Below are positions 54,703-63,594 of a stretch of DNA of 64,000 nt, piece by piece. The stretch lies in IMG/VR virus record IMGVR_UViG_3300033995_001164, positions 1 through 64,000 of that record. One strand, written 5' to 3'. The notes below the pieces were generated by a model. The model did no database searches. It saw only the letters and a list, made by a program, of their open reading frames with translations, and was not told where the DNA came from. Positions within the stretch are counted from its first letter, which is position 1. Each line of letters begins with the position of its first letter. The DNA comes from a virus. Both the position numbers and the translations under genes were made by a program.

Positions 54703-55500
54703 TTATAAGTATTCAAATAAGTCCGCAGTCTCATTCCTTAATTTTCTAAGGGATTTCTCTTTTATCTGTCGTACCCTCTCTTTTGTTAAATTAAAATCAT
54801 TACCAATATCCTCTAATGTTCTTGTCGAACCCGATAACCCGAAATAATCTTGTATGATTGTCTTCTCTCTATCGTCTAATACATCCAACATATTCAATAA
54901 TTTATCCTTTAAAGTGTCCTCTGTTGATAGACCCGCATCCGGAGCCTCAGCATTTGGATTATTCAAGATATCAACCAAAGTATCACCTTCCTCATTTAGT
55001 GGGTTATCCAAATTAATGGTATAAGGTAAATTCGCAAATTTATCAGGTAATTCCATTCCACCTCTCTCTAACTCTTTTTTCGCTTTATGTAACTCTTGAA
55101 CCACATTAACCGGGAGACGAATGGTACGGGCATTTTCATTTAACGATTGTAATATCGATTGTCTCACCCACCAAACAGCGTAAGAGATAAACCTTAATTT
55201 TTTAGACCAATCAAAATTTTCAATTGCCTTCATAAGACCAAGATTCCCTTCCGCAATTAAATCCGGAAAATCTAATCCTTGGTTTTGATACTGTTTTGCA
55301 ACGGTAATAACAAATCTCAAATTACCCTCCAATAACTCCTTATGGATTTTTTTTATTTCACTTTCCGTGATATTATCCGATAGTATTCTTTCGGATAAGT
55401 GTCGTTCTCTTTCAGGTGTCATAACCTTTATCTTACGGATATCCTTAAGATAATGACTAATTTCTTCCTGATTGATTGGCATCCCTGCTTTTTCCTTCAT
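54703..55500 (-). CDS. Sigma-70 family RNA polymerase sigma factor
   Basis: A 265-residue protein. Region 1.2 (INQEEISHYLKDIRKIKVM), region 2 (DFPDLIAEGNLGLMKAIENF and YAVWWVRQSILQSL), region 3 and region 4 (LEDIGNDFNLTKERVRQIKE) are all present, so it is a compact primary-type sigma with no long region 1.1. It should redirect host RNA polymerase. The TAnnTTTG motifs across the window match the promoter type of Bacteroidetes primary sigma. Confidence 0.9.
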   Translation of the reverse strand: MKEKAGMPINQEEISHYLKDIRKIKVMTPERERHLSERILSDNITESEIKKIHKELLEGNLRFVITVAKQYQNQGLDFPDLIAEGNLGLMKAIENFDWSKKLRFISYAVWWVRQSILQSLNENARTIRLPVNVVQELHKAKKELERGGMELPDKFANLPYTINLDNPLNEEGDTLVDILNNPNAEAPDAGLSTEDTLKDKLLNMLDVLDDREKTIIQDYFGLSGSTRTLEDIGNDFNLTKERVRQIKEKSLRKLRNETADLFEYL

Positions 55501-55503
55501 AAT

Positions 55504-56037
55504 TTAGTTTTGACTATAAGTTTCTAATATATTTTTTTCTTTTGAACTCAAGGAATCAATTCCCTCCGAGTATAACTTGTCTAATATTTGGTCTAAGGTA
55601 GGGTTGGGGTCAGTGGTTTTATTTTTGAAGATTAATGACATAATATCAGCAGCATCGTCTTCATCATCGTCTTCATCATCAAAAGAAAAATCTAAATTTT
55701 TCTTTATTCGTTCCATATCTAATTTCATTGTTACGTTTTCACCGACATTTTCTAAATCAAAAAGATGGTCTTTAATGTCATCAGGTAAAGATATTGAAAA
55801 ATCATCAACAACTTCAGTTAAAATAAATATTTCAACAAGACCATGTAGAATTCCCTTAATGTATTCAAATATTTCGTCTTTTGGTGTTTCAGTTCCAAAC
55901 GAAAATATAATTTGGTTTCTTGTATAATGAAACTTTAAATTCGGTGAGTCAACAATTGGACTAATCGATAAGGCAATTTCTTTACACATCTCTTCAGACG
56001 CAAAATTATCGGTGACAGATAATAAGTAGTAATTCAT
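55504..56037 (-). CDS. Acidic protein, unknown
   Basis: A 177-residue protein starting MNYYLLSVTDNFASEEMCKE; nine codons upstream are rejected. It has a run of Asp/Glu (FSFDDEDDDEDDAADIM) and a C-terminal ILDKLYSEGIDSLSSKEKNI, a helical motif also found at the end of bacterial rhomboid-family proteins. TACCTTTG promoter 24 bases upstream; next to the sigma gene. Confidence 0.6.
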   Translation of the reverse strand: MNYYLLSVTDNFASEEMCKEIALSISPIVDSPNLKFHYTRNQIIFSFGTETPKDEIFEYIKGILHGLVEIFILTEVVDDFSISLPDDIKDHLFDLENVGENVTMKLDMERIKKNLDFSFDDEDDDEDDAADIMSLIFKNKTTDPNPTLDQILDKLYSEGIDSLSSKEKNILETYSQN

Positions 56038-56061
56038 ATTTATTGTATTAATTTTATTTGA

Positions 56062-56069
56062 CAAAGGTA
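56062..56069 (-). promoter_or_regulatory. TAnnTTTG promoter for the 55504-sigma unit
   Basis: TACCTTTG on the minus strand, 24 bases upstream of the start at 56037; it overlaps the closing stretch of the 56071 gene. Confidence 0.5.
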
Positions 56070-56070
56070 A

Positions 56071-56598
56071 TTAAACTCTTTTGGAATACCCAACAATTTG
56101 GTAAAAATCTTTCTTTCCTTCACAGTATTCTTTTACTAATGTTAGTAATCCTCTGAACATAAATGCTCCCGTTGTTTGTTTTTCACATATTGAAAATAAT
56201 TCAATGAAAGCCGTTAGTGTTGAAACGCTATAATACCCATGTTGATTCAATACGTTATACTTATCATTAGCAACCGTATGATGTCTCAAAACATACTCAT
56301 CCCTCTCTTGAACAGAACTCACAGGTACGGTATTATCGTACAACTCAATCAAATCATTAACATAATTTAAAACAATCGTCTTATTATATTCACACTTAAC
56401 AAGTAAATCGACAATCCAATGAGTGTGGGATGGAGTTCTTAATCTCTTACCCTCCTCCTTGTATTTTACAATAAAATCAAGGTCCGGGTTCTCACCTCTA
56501 ACACCTTGATAAATTGCAATTGTTGTTTTATCATCAGTTTGCCAGTAAAGGAGGGGAGTATGTGACTCCCCTTTTCTATTATATGTTAGTTGTTTCAT
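56071..56598 (-). CDS. Unknown protein
   Basis: A 175-residue protein starting MKQLTYNRKGESHTPLLYWQ. RGENPDLDFIVKYKEEGKRL and TPSHTHWIVDLLVKCEYNKT are notable. Its stop lies 2 bases before the promoter of the next unit. It overlaps the restriction-modification gene by 4 bases. No family recognised. Confidence 0.6.
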   Translation of the reverse strand: MKQLTYNRKGESHTPLLYWQTDDKTTIAIYQGVRGENPDLDFIVKYKEEGKRLRTPSHTHWIVDLLVKCEYNKTIVLNYVNDLIELYDNTVPVSSVQERDEYVLRHHTVANDKYNVLNQHGYYSVSTLTAFIELFSICEKQTTGAFMFRGLLTLVKEYCEGKKDFYQIVGYSKRV

Positions 56599-58898
56599 CT
56601 TTTCCTATAATTTAAATTATTCATAAACTCATCAATAAATTCAAAATCGACATCTCCGTTAGTTGATGGAAGAAATATTTTACTTTTTTTCATTAACCCA
56701 CTTGTCCATTTCCTACCATAGTTAAATCTAAACTTTTCATTTGTTATTATGGATGAAATAAAAATACCTCTTAGAGTATTTAATTCAAATTTTGAGTATA
56801 ACACATTAACACTATCTAGTGCCCAAAAATTGAAAGGTTGGTAAAAAGACTCCGCAACTGAACCATCATAATTTACAGTCAAACAATTACCACTGAAAAT
56901 TGGTTCTTCAGAAATTTTACCTGTCAACCCATTGTTAAATTCCGAAGAACTTATAAAATAATTATTGCCAGGATTCATTTGAAATTTAGTTAACCTTTTT
57001 CCTTTATTAATCTCAAATAAATCAGATAAATTAAATTCTTTCCAAGATTTTACTCCAGAAATACAAATTTCATCCAATTGTGAACTTATAGCAATATTGT
57101 CAAACAAATCAAAATGATTTTCTTTAATTAAAAAAGAAAGGTAATTGCGAAGTCTTTGACTAAAGATATTATTATTTAATTTAGAAATATCTGTAGGTAA
57201 GTGAGCTTCAGCACACCAATCGTCATCAAACGAAATTTCTTTAAAAACAGATATACCTAACTTCTCTTCTCTATTTCTATAAGTACTAACCCAAAATTCT
57301 TTTATTTTTTCCCATTTTTTATTAACATCAATCCTTCCTTTATTTTTTCTTTTTTCAAACCCATCATCTTTAAAATACCCAAAGAAAGTTTTGTAATTTT
57401 TTGGATGTGGAATGTGAGCCTGAAAAATCATAACACAAGTAACAACAGTTGCAGTTGTATTATAGAAAAGTTCATCCGGATTTGAAAAACAAGCCAACAG
57501 TTTATGTTTAGATAATAATCGTTTTTTTAACTCCGTAATTTTTCCATTTGGATTTAAAGCACTACTCATAGGTAAAACCGCAGCAACAACACCACCACTT
57601 CTCATTTCCTCTAATTGATTTATAACAAATTCTAATTCCTCTCTATCATTTTTTTTATCTGATTTATAAGGAGGATTAAGGAATCCAATGTCTGGTTTTA
57701 TCTTTGAGACTTTTTTTATGATTTCCTCATCGAAAGTATCTCCACTGTAAATATATGGTGATATAACCCCATGTAATATAAAATTAAACATAGATAAAGC
57801 CCATATATGTGGTTGATACTCGATTCCAATAAAATTTTCACTAAATTCTTCAAGTGGTTTATTTGGATTTTGAGTCCTCATTTTTTTTAATCCACTAATT
57901 AAAAATCCTGCAGTTCCACAACATCCATCAAGTAATATTGAATTTTCATTAACATCAAGAATATCACATAAAAAATCAGTGTAATGATGAGGAGTTAAAA
58001 CAATTCCAAGACCTTTTTCATTATTAGCATATTGTAGAGTTTGATTATGAAAGTCCATTAATATGTCATTATATTTATAAGTTTCAACATATCTTTTAAT
58101 ATTTTTTTCAACACCAATAATAATGTCTTTTAAGATTGAATAATTAAATAACCCATCATCTTTAATAAAATTAAGATGAGATATTAATTTTTGTTTTTGA
58201 AAATCATTAATCTTTAATTTACCTAATATTAAATCAACAGATTGAATTAAAAGGTCAGGAAGATTTTCGTTATAACATATAAAATTATCTCTAAATTCTT
58301 TATTGTCCAAAGCAATTAAAACGGCGGAAATTAAAAAACTTCTCTGCATTTCCATGATTTTCTTACCATGTAGTTGATTATTCAGTTCACCTAAATATTT
58401 TAATAACTTATCATAATCTTGAGATAGTTTATACTCACTTTTTTTATAATTTTGAATTAATTCTTCTATTGTTAATGGTACATTTGTTTCAATTTTTTCT
58501 ATTTTACAATTTTTAGGTTGAAAAAAATAACTTATCTTTAAATTACTTTCTTTATCTCCTGAAAACGCAATTGAGATTACATCGTATTCTTTAGAAACAA
58601 ATGATGAATAATGAATAACTCCGTCAACCGCGTATTCTACAGGGTAATTTAATTCATTACTTTCATGTTTTAAATTATTTTTTTTTCCTTCAGTAATAAT
58701 TAATAAATCGGGTGTTAGCTTATGTTGTATAATGTGTTCCGGTTTTCCGGTACCACCTTTATTTGTTTTTGACGCACCTTTTAGTAAATTTCTAATACTT
58801 TCATAATTTGATGTTTGATATTCAATAATCAAATCATCATTAGTTAAATTAATATCAACTATTCTTTCAAATATTCTTTCAGTTTTCGCTTCGCTCAT
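56595..58898 (-). CDS. One-chain restriction-modification enzyme (type IIG/RM.S-like)
   Basis: A 767-residue protein. Residues ~63-73 (PDLLIITEGKK) form a PD-(D/E)xK nuclease motif. TPHHYTDF (~302), LLDGCCGTAGFL (322-333) and GFLNPPYKSDK (405-415) are an N6-adenine methylase of the HsdM type. From ~595 (WKEFNLSDLFEINKGKRLTK, then SSSEFNNGLTG) it is a type I specificity domain. So cutting, methylation and recognition lie on one chain. The 31 codons upstream of MSEAKTERIF are rejected. Confidence 0.8.
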   Translation of the reverse strand: MSEAKTERIFERIVDINLTNDDLIIEYQTSNYESIRNLLKGASKTNKGGTGKPEHIIQHKLTPDLLIITEGKKNNLKHESNELNYPVEYAVDGVIHYSSFVSKEYDVISIAFSGDKESNLKISYFFQPKNCKIEKIETNVPLTIEELIQNYKKSEYKLSQDYDKLLKYLGELNNQLHGKKIMEMQRSFLISAVLIALDNKEFRDNFICYNENLPDLLIQSVDLILGKLKINDFQKQKLISHLNFIKDDGLFNYSILKDIIIGVEKNIKRYVETYKYNDILMDFHNQTLQYANNEKGLGIVLTPHHYTDFLCDILDVNENSILLDGCCGTAGFLISGLKKMRTQNPNKPLEEFSENFIGIEYQPHIWALSMFNFILHGVISPYIYSGDTFDEEIIKKVSKIKPDIGFLNPPYKSDKKNDREELEFVINQLEEMRSGGVVAAVLPMSSALNPNGKITELKKRLLSKHKLLACFSNPDELFYNTTATVVTCVMIFQAHIPHPKNYKTFFGYFKDDGFEKRKNKGRIDVNKKWEKIKEFWVSTYRNREEKLGISVFKEISFDDDWCAEAHLPTDISKLNNNIFSQRLRNYLSFLIKENHFDLFDNIAISSQLDEICISGVKSWKEFNLSDLFEINKGKRLTKFQMNPGNNYFISSSEFNNGLTGKISEEPIFSGNCLTVNYDGSVAESFYQPFNFWALDSVNVLYSKFELNTLRGIFISSIITNEKFRFNYGRKWTSGLMKKSKIFLPSTNGDVDFEFIDEFMNNLNYRKR

Positions 58899-59011
58899 AA
58901 ATTTTAATTTTATACTATAAATATAGTTATTATTCATGATAAATACAACTATATTTGTATTTTTATATGAATTATAAATACTAAAATACAAAAATATTTT
59001 GATAAAACAAA

Positions 59012-59040
59012 AAAAAGTCCCCCATTATTGGGAGACTTTT
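59012..59040 (-). terminator. Terminator after the gp46-like gene
   Basis: AAAAAGTC-CCCA and TGGG-GACTTTT arms with one mismatch around a short loop; on the minus strand T-run follows. It overlaps the last codons of the gp46-like gene. Confidence 0.7.
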
Positions 59041-61397
59041 GAAACATTTTCTGTTTTTGTAATCTTGACGACCGTATTGGCCCAATTTGATATCATTGGG
59101 TTATGTGATATGACAAATATCTTTTCAAAGTAGGTTTTTAATTTATCAAAAAATTCCCCAACCATATCGAGATTATCATTCGCAACCTTACCCCAAACCT
59201 CATCGTAAACCGATAATTGTGGTTTTGGTAAAGAACAGACTTTGGACAACACCGCCCGGATGGCCAACGCCCCCACCGTCTTCTCATAACCCGAACCTGA
59301 TGTAATTGGTCGTTCAATTCCGGTAGAGTTATCAATCATAATAAAGTCCACCTCATTCTTATCGTTAATTCGAATCTCTAAGTTGAATAAACAAGAATCC
59401 TGAAGTAACCTCTGAAGTTCAGCGTTAATCACTGGCATCATTGTCTTCATAATAATCTTACTTATACCATTCTTTCCAAAAATCTCATTATAGATTTTAT
59501 AGATTTTTTCTTTTTCAAATTCTTCGGCAATCTTTAACACAAGACCATGGTTCTTTTCAATACGAGACAAGAGATTATCAATTTGATTTTGATTGGTACT
59601 TTGAATTTTCTCATACCCTCTCTTTTGACTAATCAACTCATCAATACGAAGGTTCGCCTTAATCAATTTGGAGTCAATATCGTTGTTCTGTTTAATCTTA
59701 TCCTGAACTTCTTCGTATCTTGTTAGTTTCAACCTTATCGCCTCTAATTTCAAGTTATTTGACTCCAAAGACACTTCATGTTTCTCTTTAATAAGTTTGT
59801 TTCTTTCATACTCATCGAATTCTTTCTTAAGTTGGACATAAGTCTTTTCTTCTTTATCCAATTCTTCAATCAACCCATTAAGAATTTTAACTTCTTCTTT
59901 TCTTCCGTCAAGTTCCCCAATCTTCTTTTTGGTGATTTCAGCGTCCATCAATTTAATCCCACAATGCTCACATTGAATACCGTCACCAAACTTTTTAACA
60001 AGGTCTTCAATTTCACCAACCTTATGTGTTGTATTTCCTAATTGAATCTTATGATTGGTTAATAATTCTTTAACCGCATCGTGTTTATCCTCATGGTAAT
60101 ACCCACTTGGTTCAACAACCTTAATATTATCAATTTGTAGTTGGATGGTTTTACTATTTGAAACATAAGTGGTAATCTCTGTCTGTAGTTTAACCGGGTC
60201 CAAAATAATAAGTTCCTGACTCAAATCAGCATGTTTTGAATTCAATAATCCATCTTTATAATCTTGACCTTTTTTCAATGAATTATCTACTTCACCAATA
60301 CTTTCGGTTGCTGTTGTAATCTCACCCTTTAATCTTTCGATTTCAGTCGTTGATGTCTCATTATCTTGTTTCAGGGTCTCCGTGTTATATACATTGGAAA
60401 TCATCCCTTTCGAGAACTCTGAATAGATTTCTTTTCCGGTTTCTTCTTTCTTTTTCAAGAACTCAAGTCCCAGGAATCTTGATAATACCTGACCTCTCGC
60501 AGTTGGTTTTGACTCCAATAAGTCCTCCAAGTTAGATGCCGTGGTTAGAATGGTCATTAAGAAATCGTCCATTGTCCCAATAGACCTTTTCATAAACGCT
60601 TCCGTCTCTCTCCTTTGCTCACCAGTGAAATTTTGTAATTGACCATCAGATAGTTTTTTAAAGAACTCTAACTCCGTCTTTACATTCCATTCGCCAGCCT
60701 TGGACATCTTTCTTTCAATTTGACGAGCAATGATATACTCCTCACCATCGATAAGAATATCCCCACGAACACTAACTTTGTTCTTGTCGGTAAACCTGTT
60801 GAAGATTTCTTCGGCTTTCTGTGTCTTAGTTGTTGTGTTAAAGAATAAGAACAATAGTAAATCCACAGTTAGAACCGTTTTACCACCAAAGTTTGGGGGG
60901 TCGGATTCCACCACCGTAATTCCCTCACACTTATCAAAATCAATAACTTGATTATCTCCATAAGATAAGAAATTACTAAACTCAATTTTCTTGATGTACC
61001 ATTTTTTAAATGGTGTCACCTCAACTTCGTTGGCTGCCATTCGGTTTTCAACCATACTATCAATACTCATTACTTGGTCCAAGTATTGTTCTTGACCCTT
61101 ACTTTCAAGTAATGATTTGATAAGTTCCTTTTGATAGTTCTTATCCAGGATATTTACAGACACATCAATCGTTTGTTGAGTGTCCTCGGTCGTTTTAACC
61201 TTCGTAATTACATTCACATTGGTTGAGTTATACTTTTTGGTAAAGTATTGTTTTGTCGACTTAATTCTCTCTTGAGTGAAGTTTTCCGGTGTATCTTCCC
61301 AAACAACCTGAATGTATGGATTATCTAATGTATCCACATCTAAATTGTGTTGCATTTCTTTTAAATTAAAAATTGGTGGTGGATTGAATAAATCCAT
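59025..61397 (-). CDS. Recombination nuclease subunit, T4 gp46 / Rad50 / SbcC type
   Basis: A 790-residue SMC-like ATPase. A unique ~110-residue N-terminal extension precedes the start of the ATPase (KKIEFSNFLSYGDNQVIDFD). The P-loop (PPNFGGKTVL, ~175) is atypical. Long coiled coils flank the zinc hook CEHCGIKL (~477). The C-terminal lobe has SGSGYEKTVGALAIRAVL (signature) and LSVYDEVWGKV (Walker B-like). It partners the gp47-like nuclease at the window end for DNA end processing and recombination-dependent replication. Confidence 0.85.
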   Translation of the reverse strand: MDLFNPPPIFNLKEMQHNLDVDTLDNPYIQVVWEDTPENFTQERIKSTKQYFTKKYNSTNVNVITKVKTTEDTQQTIDVSVNILDKNYQKELIKSLLESKGQEQYLDQVMSIDSMVENRMAANEVEVTPFKKWYIKKIEFSNFLSYGDNQVIDFDKCEGITVVESDPPNFGGKTVLTVDLLLFLFFNTTTKTQKAEEIFNRFTDKNKVSVRGDILIDGEEYIIARQIERKMSKAGEWNVKTELEFFKKLSDGQLQNFTGEQRRETEAFMKRSIGTMDDFLMTILTTASNLEDLLESKPTARGQVLSRFLGLEFLKKKEETGKEIYSEFSKGMISNVYNTETLKQDNETSTTEIERLKGEITTATESIGEVDNSLKKGQDYKDGLLNSKHADLSQELIILDPVKLQTEITTYVSNSKTIQLQIDNIKVVEPSGYYHEDKHDAVKELLTNHKIQLGNTTHKVGEIEDLVKKFGDGIQCEHCGIKLMDAEITKKKIGELDGRKEEVKILNGLIEELDKEEKTYVQLKKEFDEYERNKLIKEKHEVSLESNNLKLEAIRLKLTRYEEVQDKIKQNNDIDSKLIKANLRIDELISQKRGYEKIQSTNQNQIDNLLSRIEKNHGLVLKIAEEFEKEKIYKIYNEIFGKNGISKIIMKTMMPVINAELQRLLQDSCLFNLEIRINDKNEVDFIMIDNSTGIERPITSGSGYEKTVGALAIRAVLSKVCSLPKPQLSVYDEVWGKVANDNLDMVGEFFDKLKTYFEKIFVISHNPMISNWANTVVKITKTENVSKVSQ

Positions 61398-61403
61398 AGT
61401 TTA

Positions 61404-61598
61404 TTATTGTGATACTAACTCAACATTTTGAGTGTTTCCACTTTGGGCTTGAGCTTCAGCATATTTCTTCTTCAACTCTTCCATTTGTTGATTCATGATT
61501 GTTTGAAATGCTTTTGATTCCCCTTTAAGTCTATTATTTCTCTCTTGAACTTTCTTTGCGTGAGCCCTTACTCCACCTCTTTTTTTCGATACTCCCAT
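61404..61598 (-). CDS. Small basic helical protein
   Basis: Sixty-four residues starting MGVSKKRGGVRAHAKKVQER. Rich in Lys/Arg at the start and Gln/Glu in a helix later (MNQQMEELKKKYAEAQAQSG). Known from other flavophages; may bind nucleic acid. Function unknown. Confidence 0.6.
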   Translation of the reverse strand: MGVSKKRGGVRAHAKKVQERNNRLKGESKAFQTIMNQQMEELKKKYAEAQAQSGNTQNVELVSQ

Positions 61599-61634
61599 AA
61601 TTGTTTTTATTTATTAATGTTTATTTTTTCTAAG

Positions 61635-62162
61635 TTAAAATCCTTCACCGGTTATATCACCTGTGTTAATTTCATTATCAATTTCTCGTTGTAAATCCTC
61701 TAAAGTTATTCCCGGTTCATTCTCAACTTGGTCTCGAAGTCTTTGAGTTAACATATCAGTAATTCTTTGATACTGATTATTATCCTCGTTAATTGTTGCC
61801 TTTTTATTAGGGTCCTCTTCATCATCCATGTAATTATTTAACCATGTCGGTCTTTCCGGGACTTTAATTGAATCTATTTTTTCAATCATCAGTTGGACTT
61901 CTGTTTTACTTCCTCTTAACATTCGACCCATCTTAACTTTATTCTCAAGTCGAACAAAATCTTTGTAAAATTGGTCACCACCTATAAAATTAATATCAAT
62001 TTCATTATTCTCCAAATACTCGATAATGTCAATCATAAGTTCATCATCATCAAGAATTCCCATGTTATTACATAAAGCAAACAAATCGGTTGCTTTAATA
62101 ATCCATCTTTGGACTTTACTATCGCTAAGTTGTTTTATAATAAATTCATTTAGTTTTTCCAT
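61635..62162 (-). CDS. Unknown acidic protein
   Basis: A 175-residue protein starting MEKLNEFIIKQLSDSKVQRW; eight codons upstream are rejected since they overlap the membrane protein gene. Segments: NNMGILDDDELMIDIIEYLE, VPERPTWLNNYMDDEED. Placed between gp46 and gp47, it may belong to replication/recombination. Confidence 0.55.
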   Translation of the reverse strand: MEKLNEFIIKQLSDSKVQRWIIKATDLFALCNNMGILDDDELMIDIIEYLENNEIDINFIGGDQFYKDFVRLENKVKMGRMLRGSKTEVQLMIEKIDSIKVPERPTWLNNYMDDEEDPNKKATINEDNNQYQRITDMLTQRLRDQVENEPGITLEDLQREIDNEINTGDITGEGF

Positions 62163-62163
62163 C

Positions 62164-62508
62164 TTATTTTGGTCGGTTCTCTTCAAACCATTCTACTATT
62201 GCGTTTATCACCCATACCGCACCTGATGATAGAATCCCGTCAAAAAACCAACCAATCCATAGTGGAGTTCCAAACAATACAGATGTTGGTGAGAATACGG
62301 TTAATGATAGGAACCAACCTCCGTGAAAAGAAAAGCACATTGGACAGGTTAATATACCTGAGATGAAGTGTCCTAATCCATTGAGTGGTGTGTATATATT
62401 ATCACCCCATTTTTTAAAGAAGTCCCTAACCCCTTGAAAGATTGACCCGTATACCATAATATTCATAAGCCCGTAACTTAAAATGAACCAAGTTAAAATG
62501 TTAGTCAT
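62164..62508 (-). CDS. Membrane protein with CPMC motif
   Basis: A 114-residue protein with three hydrophobic regions (ILTWFILSYGLMNIMVYGSI, CPMCFSFHGGWFLSLTVF, LWIGWFFDGILSSGAVWVI). The GILTCPMCFSFHGG motif recurs in small membrane proteins of other phages, function unknown. Confidence 0.6.
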   Translation of the reverse strand: MTNILTWFILSYGLMNIMVYGSIFQGVRDFFKKWGDNIYTPLNGLGHFISGILTCPMCFSFHGGWFLSLTVFSPTSVLFGTPLWIGWFFDGILSSGAVWVINAIVEWFEENRPK

Positions 62509-62524
62509 ATTTTCTATTTTTTTT

Positions 62525-63043
62525 TTAAATTTTATTATCTAAATTTGAACCTTTCAAATACATCGCTTTGGTTCCTTCATTATATTTTTGAATATCTTGA
62601 ATTGTTTTCTCATATTCTTTTATTGTTCGGTCCTTCTCAATATTATCAAGTTTTAATTTTTCAACTGTGTTTTGGAGAGCATCTAATTTAAGTTTTAATT
62701 TATTGTCGGATGTCTCTTTTTCAACAATAACTTCTTTATTTACCTCAACTATCTTTTCTATCGGAACCTCTTTTATCACTTCAACAAGTTTCTCAATCTC
62801 AACATATTCAATCTTGACAACTTCTTTTTCTTCAACCACAGGAACCTCAACATACTTGATAACTTCTTTGATAACTTCTTTTTCAAAAACATTCCCCGAA
62901 CCTGACAATAGTCCGTACTTCTCAATTGAAAATCCTTCTGAATAACATTTCTTAATAATCTCTTCAGGGTTAAACTTATTAAGTTTACAATAACTTAATA
63001 AGTCCTTGTGTTCTCCGGAGGTTAGTTCAAGATTGATATTCAT
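62525..63043 (-). CDS. Coiled-coil protein with VEVP/VEKE repeats
   Basis: A 172-residue protein starting MNINLELTSGEHKDLLSYCK. Residues ~60-115 consist of loose repeats built from K-E-V-I-x-Y-V-E-V-P and E-K-(I/L)-V-E words, then a coiled coil to the end. Such repeats suggest an extended fibre or scaffold. It overlaps the next gene by 4 bases. Confidence 0.55.
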   Translation of the reverse strand: MNINLELTSGEHKDLLSYCKLNKFNPEEIIKKCYSEGFSIEKYGLLSGSGNVFEKEVIKEVIKYVEVPVVEEKEVVKIEYVEIEKLVEVIKEVPIEKIVEVNKEVIVEKETSDNKLKLKLDALQNTVEKLKLDNIEKDRTIKEYEKTIQDIQKYNEGTKAMYLKGSNLDNKI

Positions 63044-63594
63044 TTTAATTTTCTTTTAGGTGTTGGCTCATAATAATCATTATCCCAATCAGGTTCGATA
63101 GTTGGTGTATATTGCATCCCAGTTTGATAGTTATTACCAAACCATTTCCTATATCTTTCTTCGTAAGTCAATTCCTCACAACAATTCCCACCCCACTTTT
63201 GGTAGAAGTCATCGTCAAATAATAATTTATCAATAAATTGCCATTTATCCCAAATTAAATCGGGGTCAGCATCCGGGTCAGGAGTATCCAAAAATGTGTG
63301 AAATAACCTATCTGTTGTATTCATCGGAATAATATCCGGATTCGGTTCACCACCTCGTAATTGATTTAGAATCTCTTGGTCAATTTCTTTTTGAACTTCT
63401 TTGAATATCTCAGAAGTTAATTCATCGTGTTCTTTTTGTTTTTTAATTTCTCTTTCAAAAGTTTCCGGAGTTAATTGATGTAAACTATCAATATGAAACC
63501 ATTGAGTTGGAATTGTAAAAACCTTATACCCATCAGTTGGATTACCACCAATTGTAATACCATTTCTTATGTATTCGTAAATCTTGTTATCCAT
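63040..63594 (-). CDS. Unknown protein between gp46 and gp47
   Basis: A 184-residue protein starting MDNKIYEYIRNGITIGGNPT. NCCEELTYEERYRKWFGNNY near the C-terminus is notable. Overlaps the gp47-like gene by 8 bases, so probably in the same operon. Function unknown. Confidence 0.6.
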   Translation of the reverse strand: MDNKIYEYIRNGITIGGNPTDGYKVFTIPTQWFHIDSLHQLTPETFEREIKKQKEHDELTSEIFKEVQKEIDQEILNQLRGGEPNPDIIPMNTTDRLFHTFLDTPDPDADPDLIWDKWQFIDKLLFDDDFYQKWGGNCCEELTYEERYRKWFGNNYQTGMQYTPTIEPDWDNDYYEPTPKRKLK

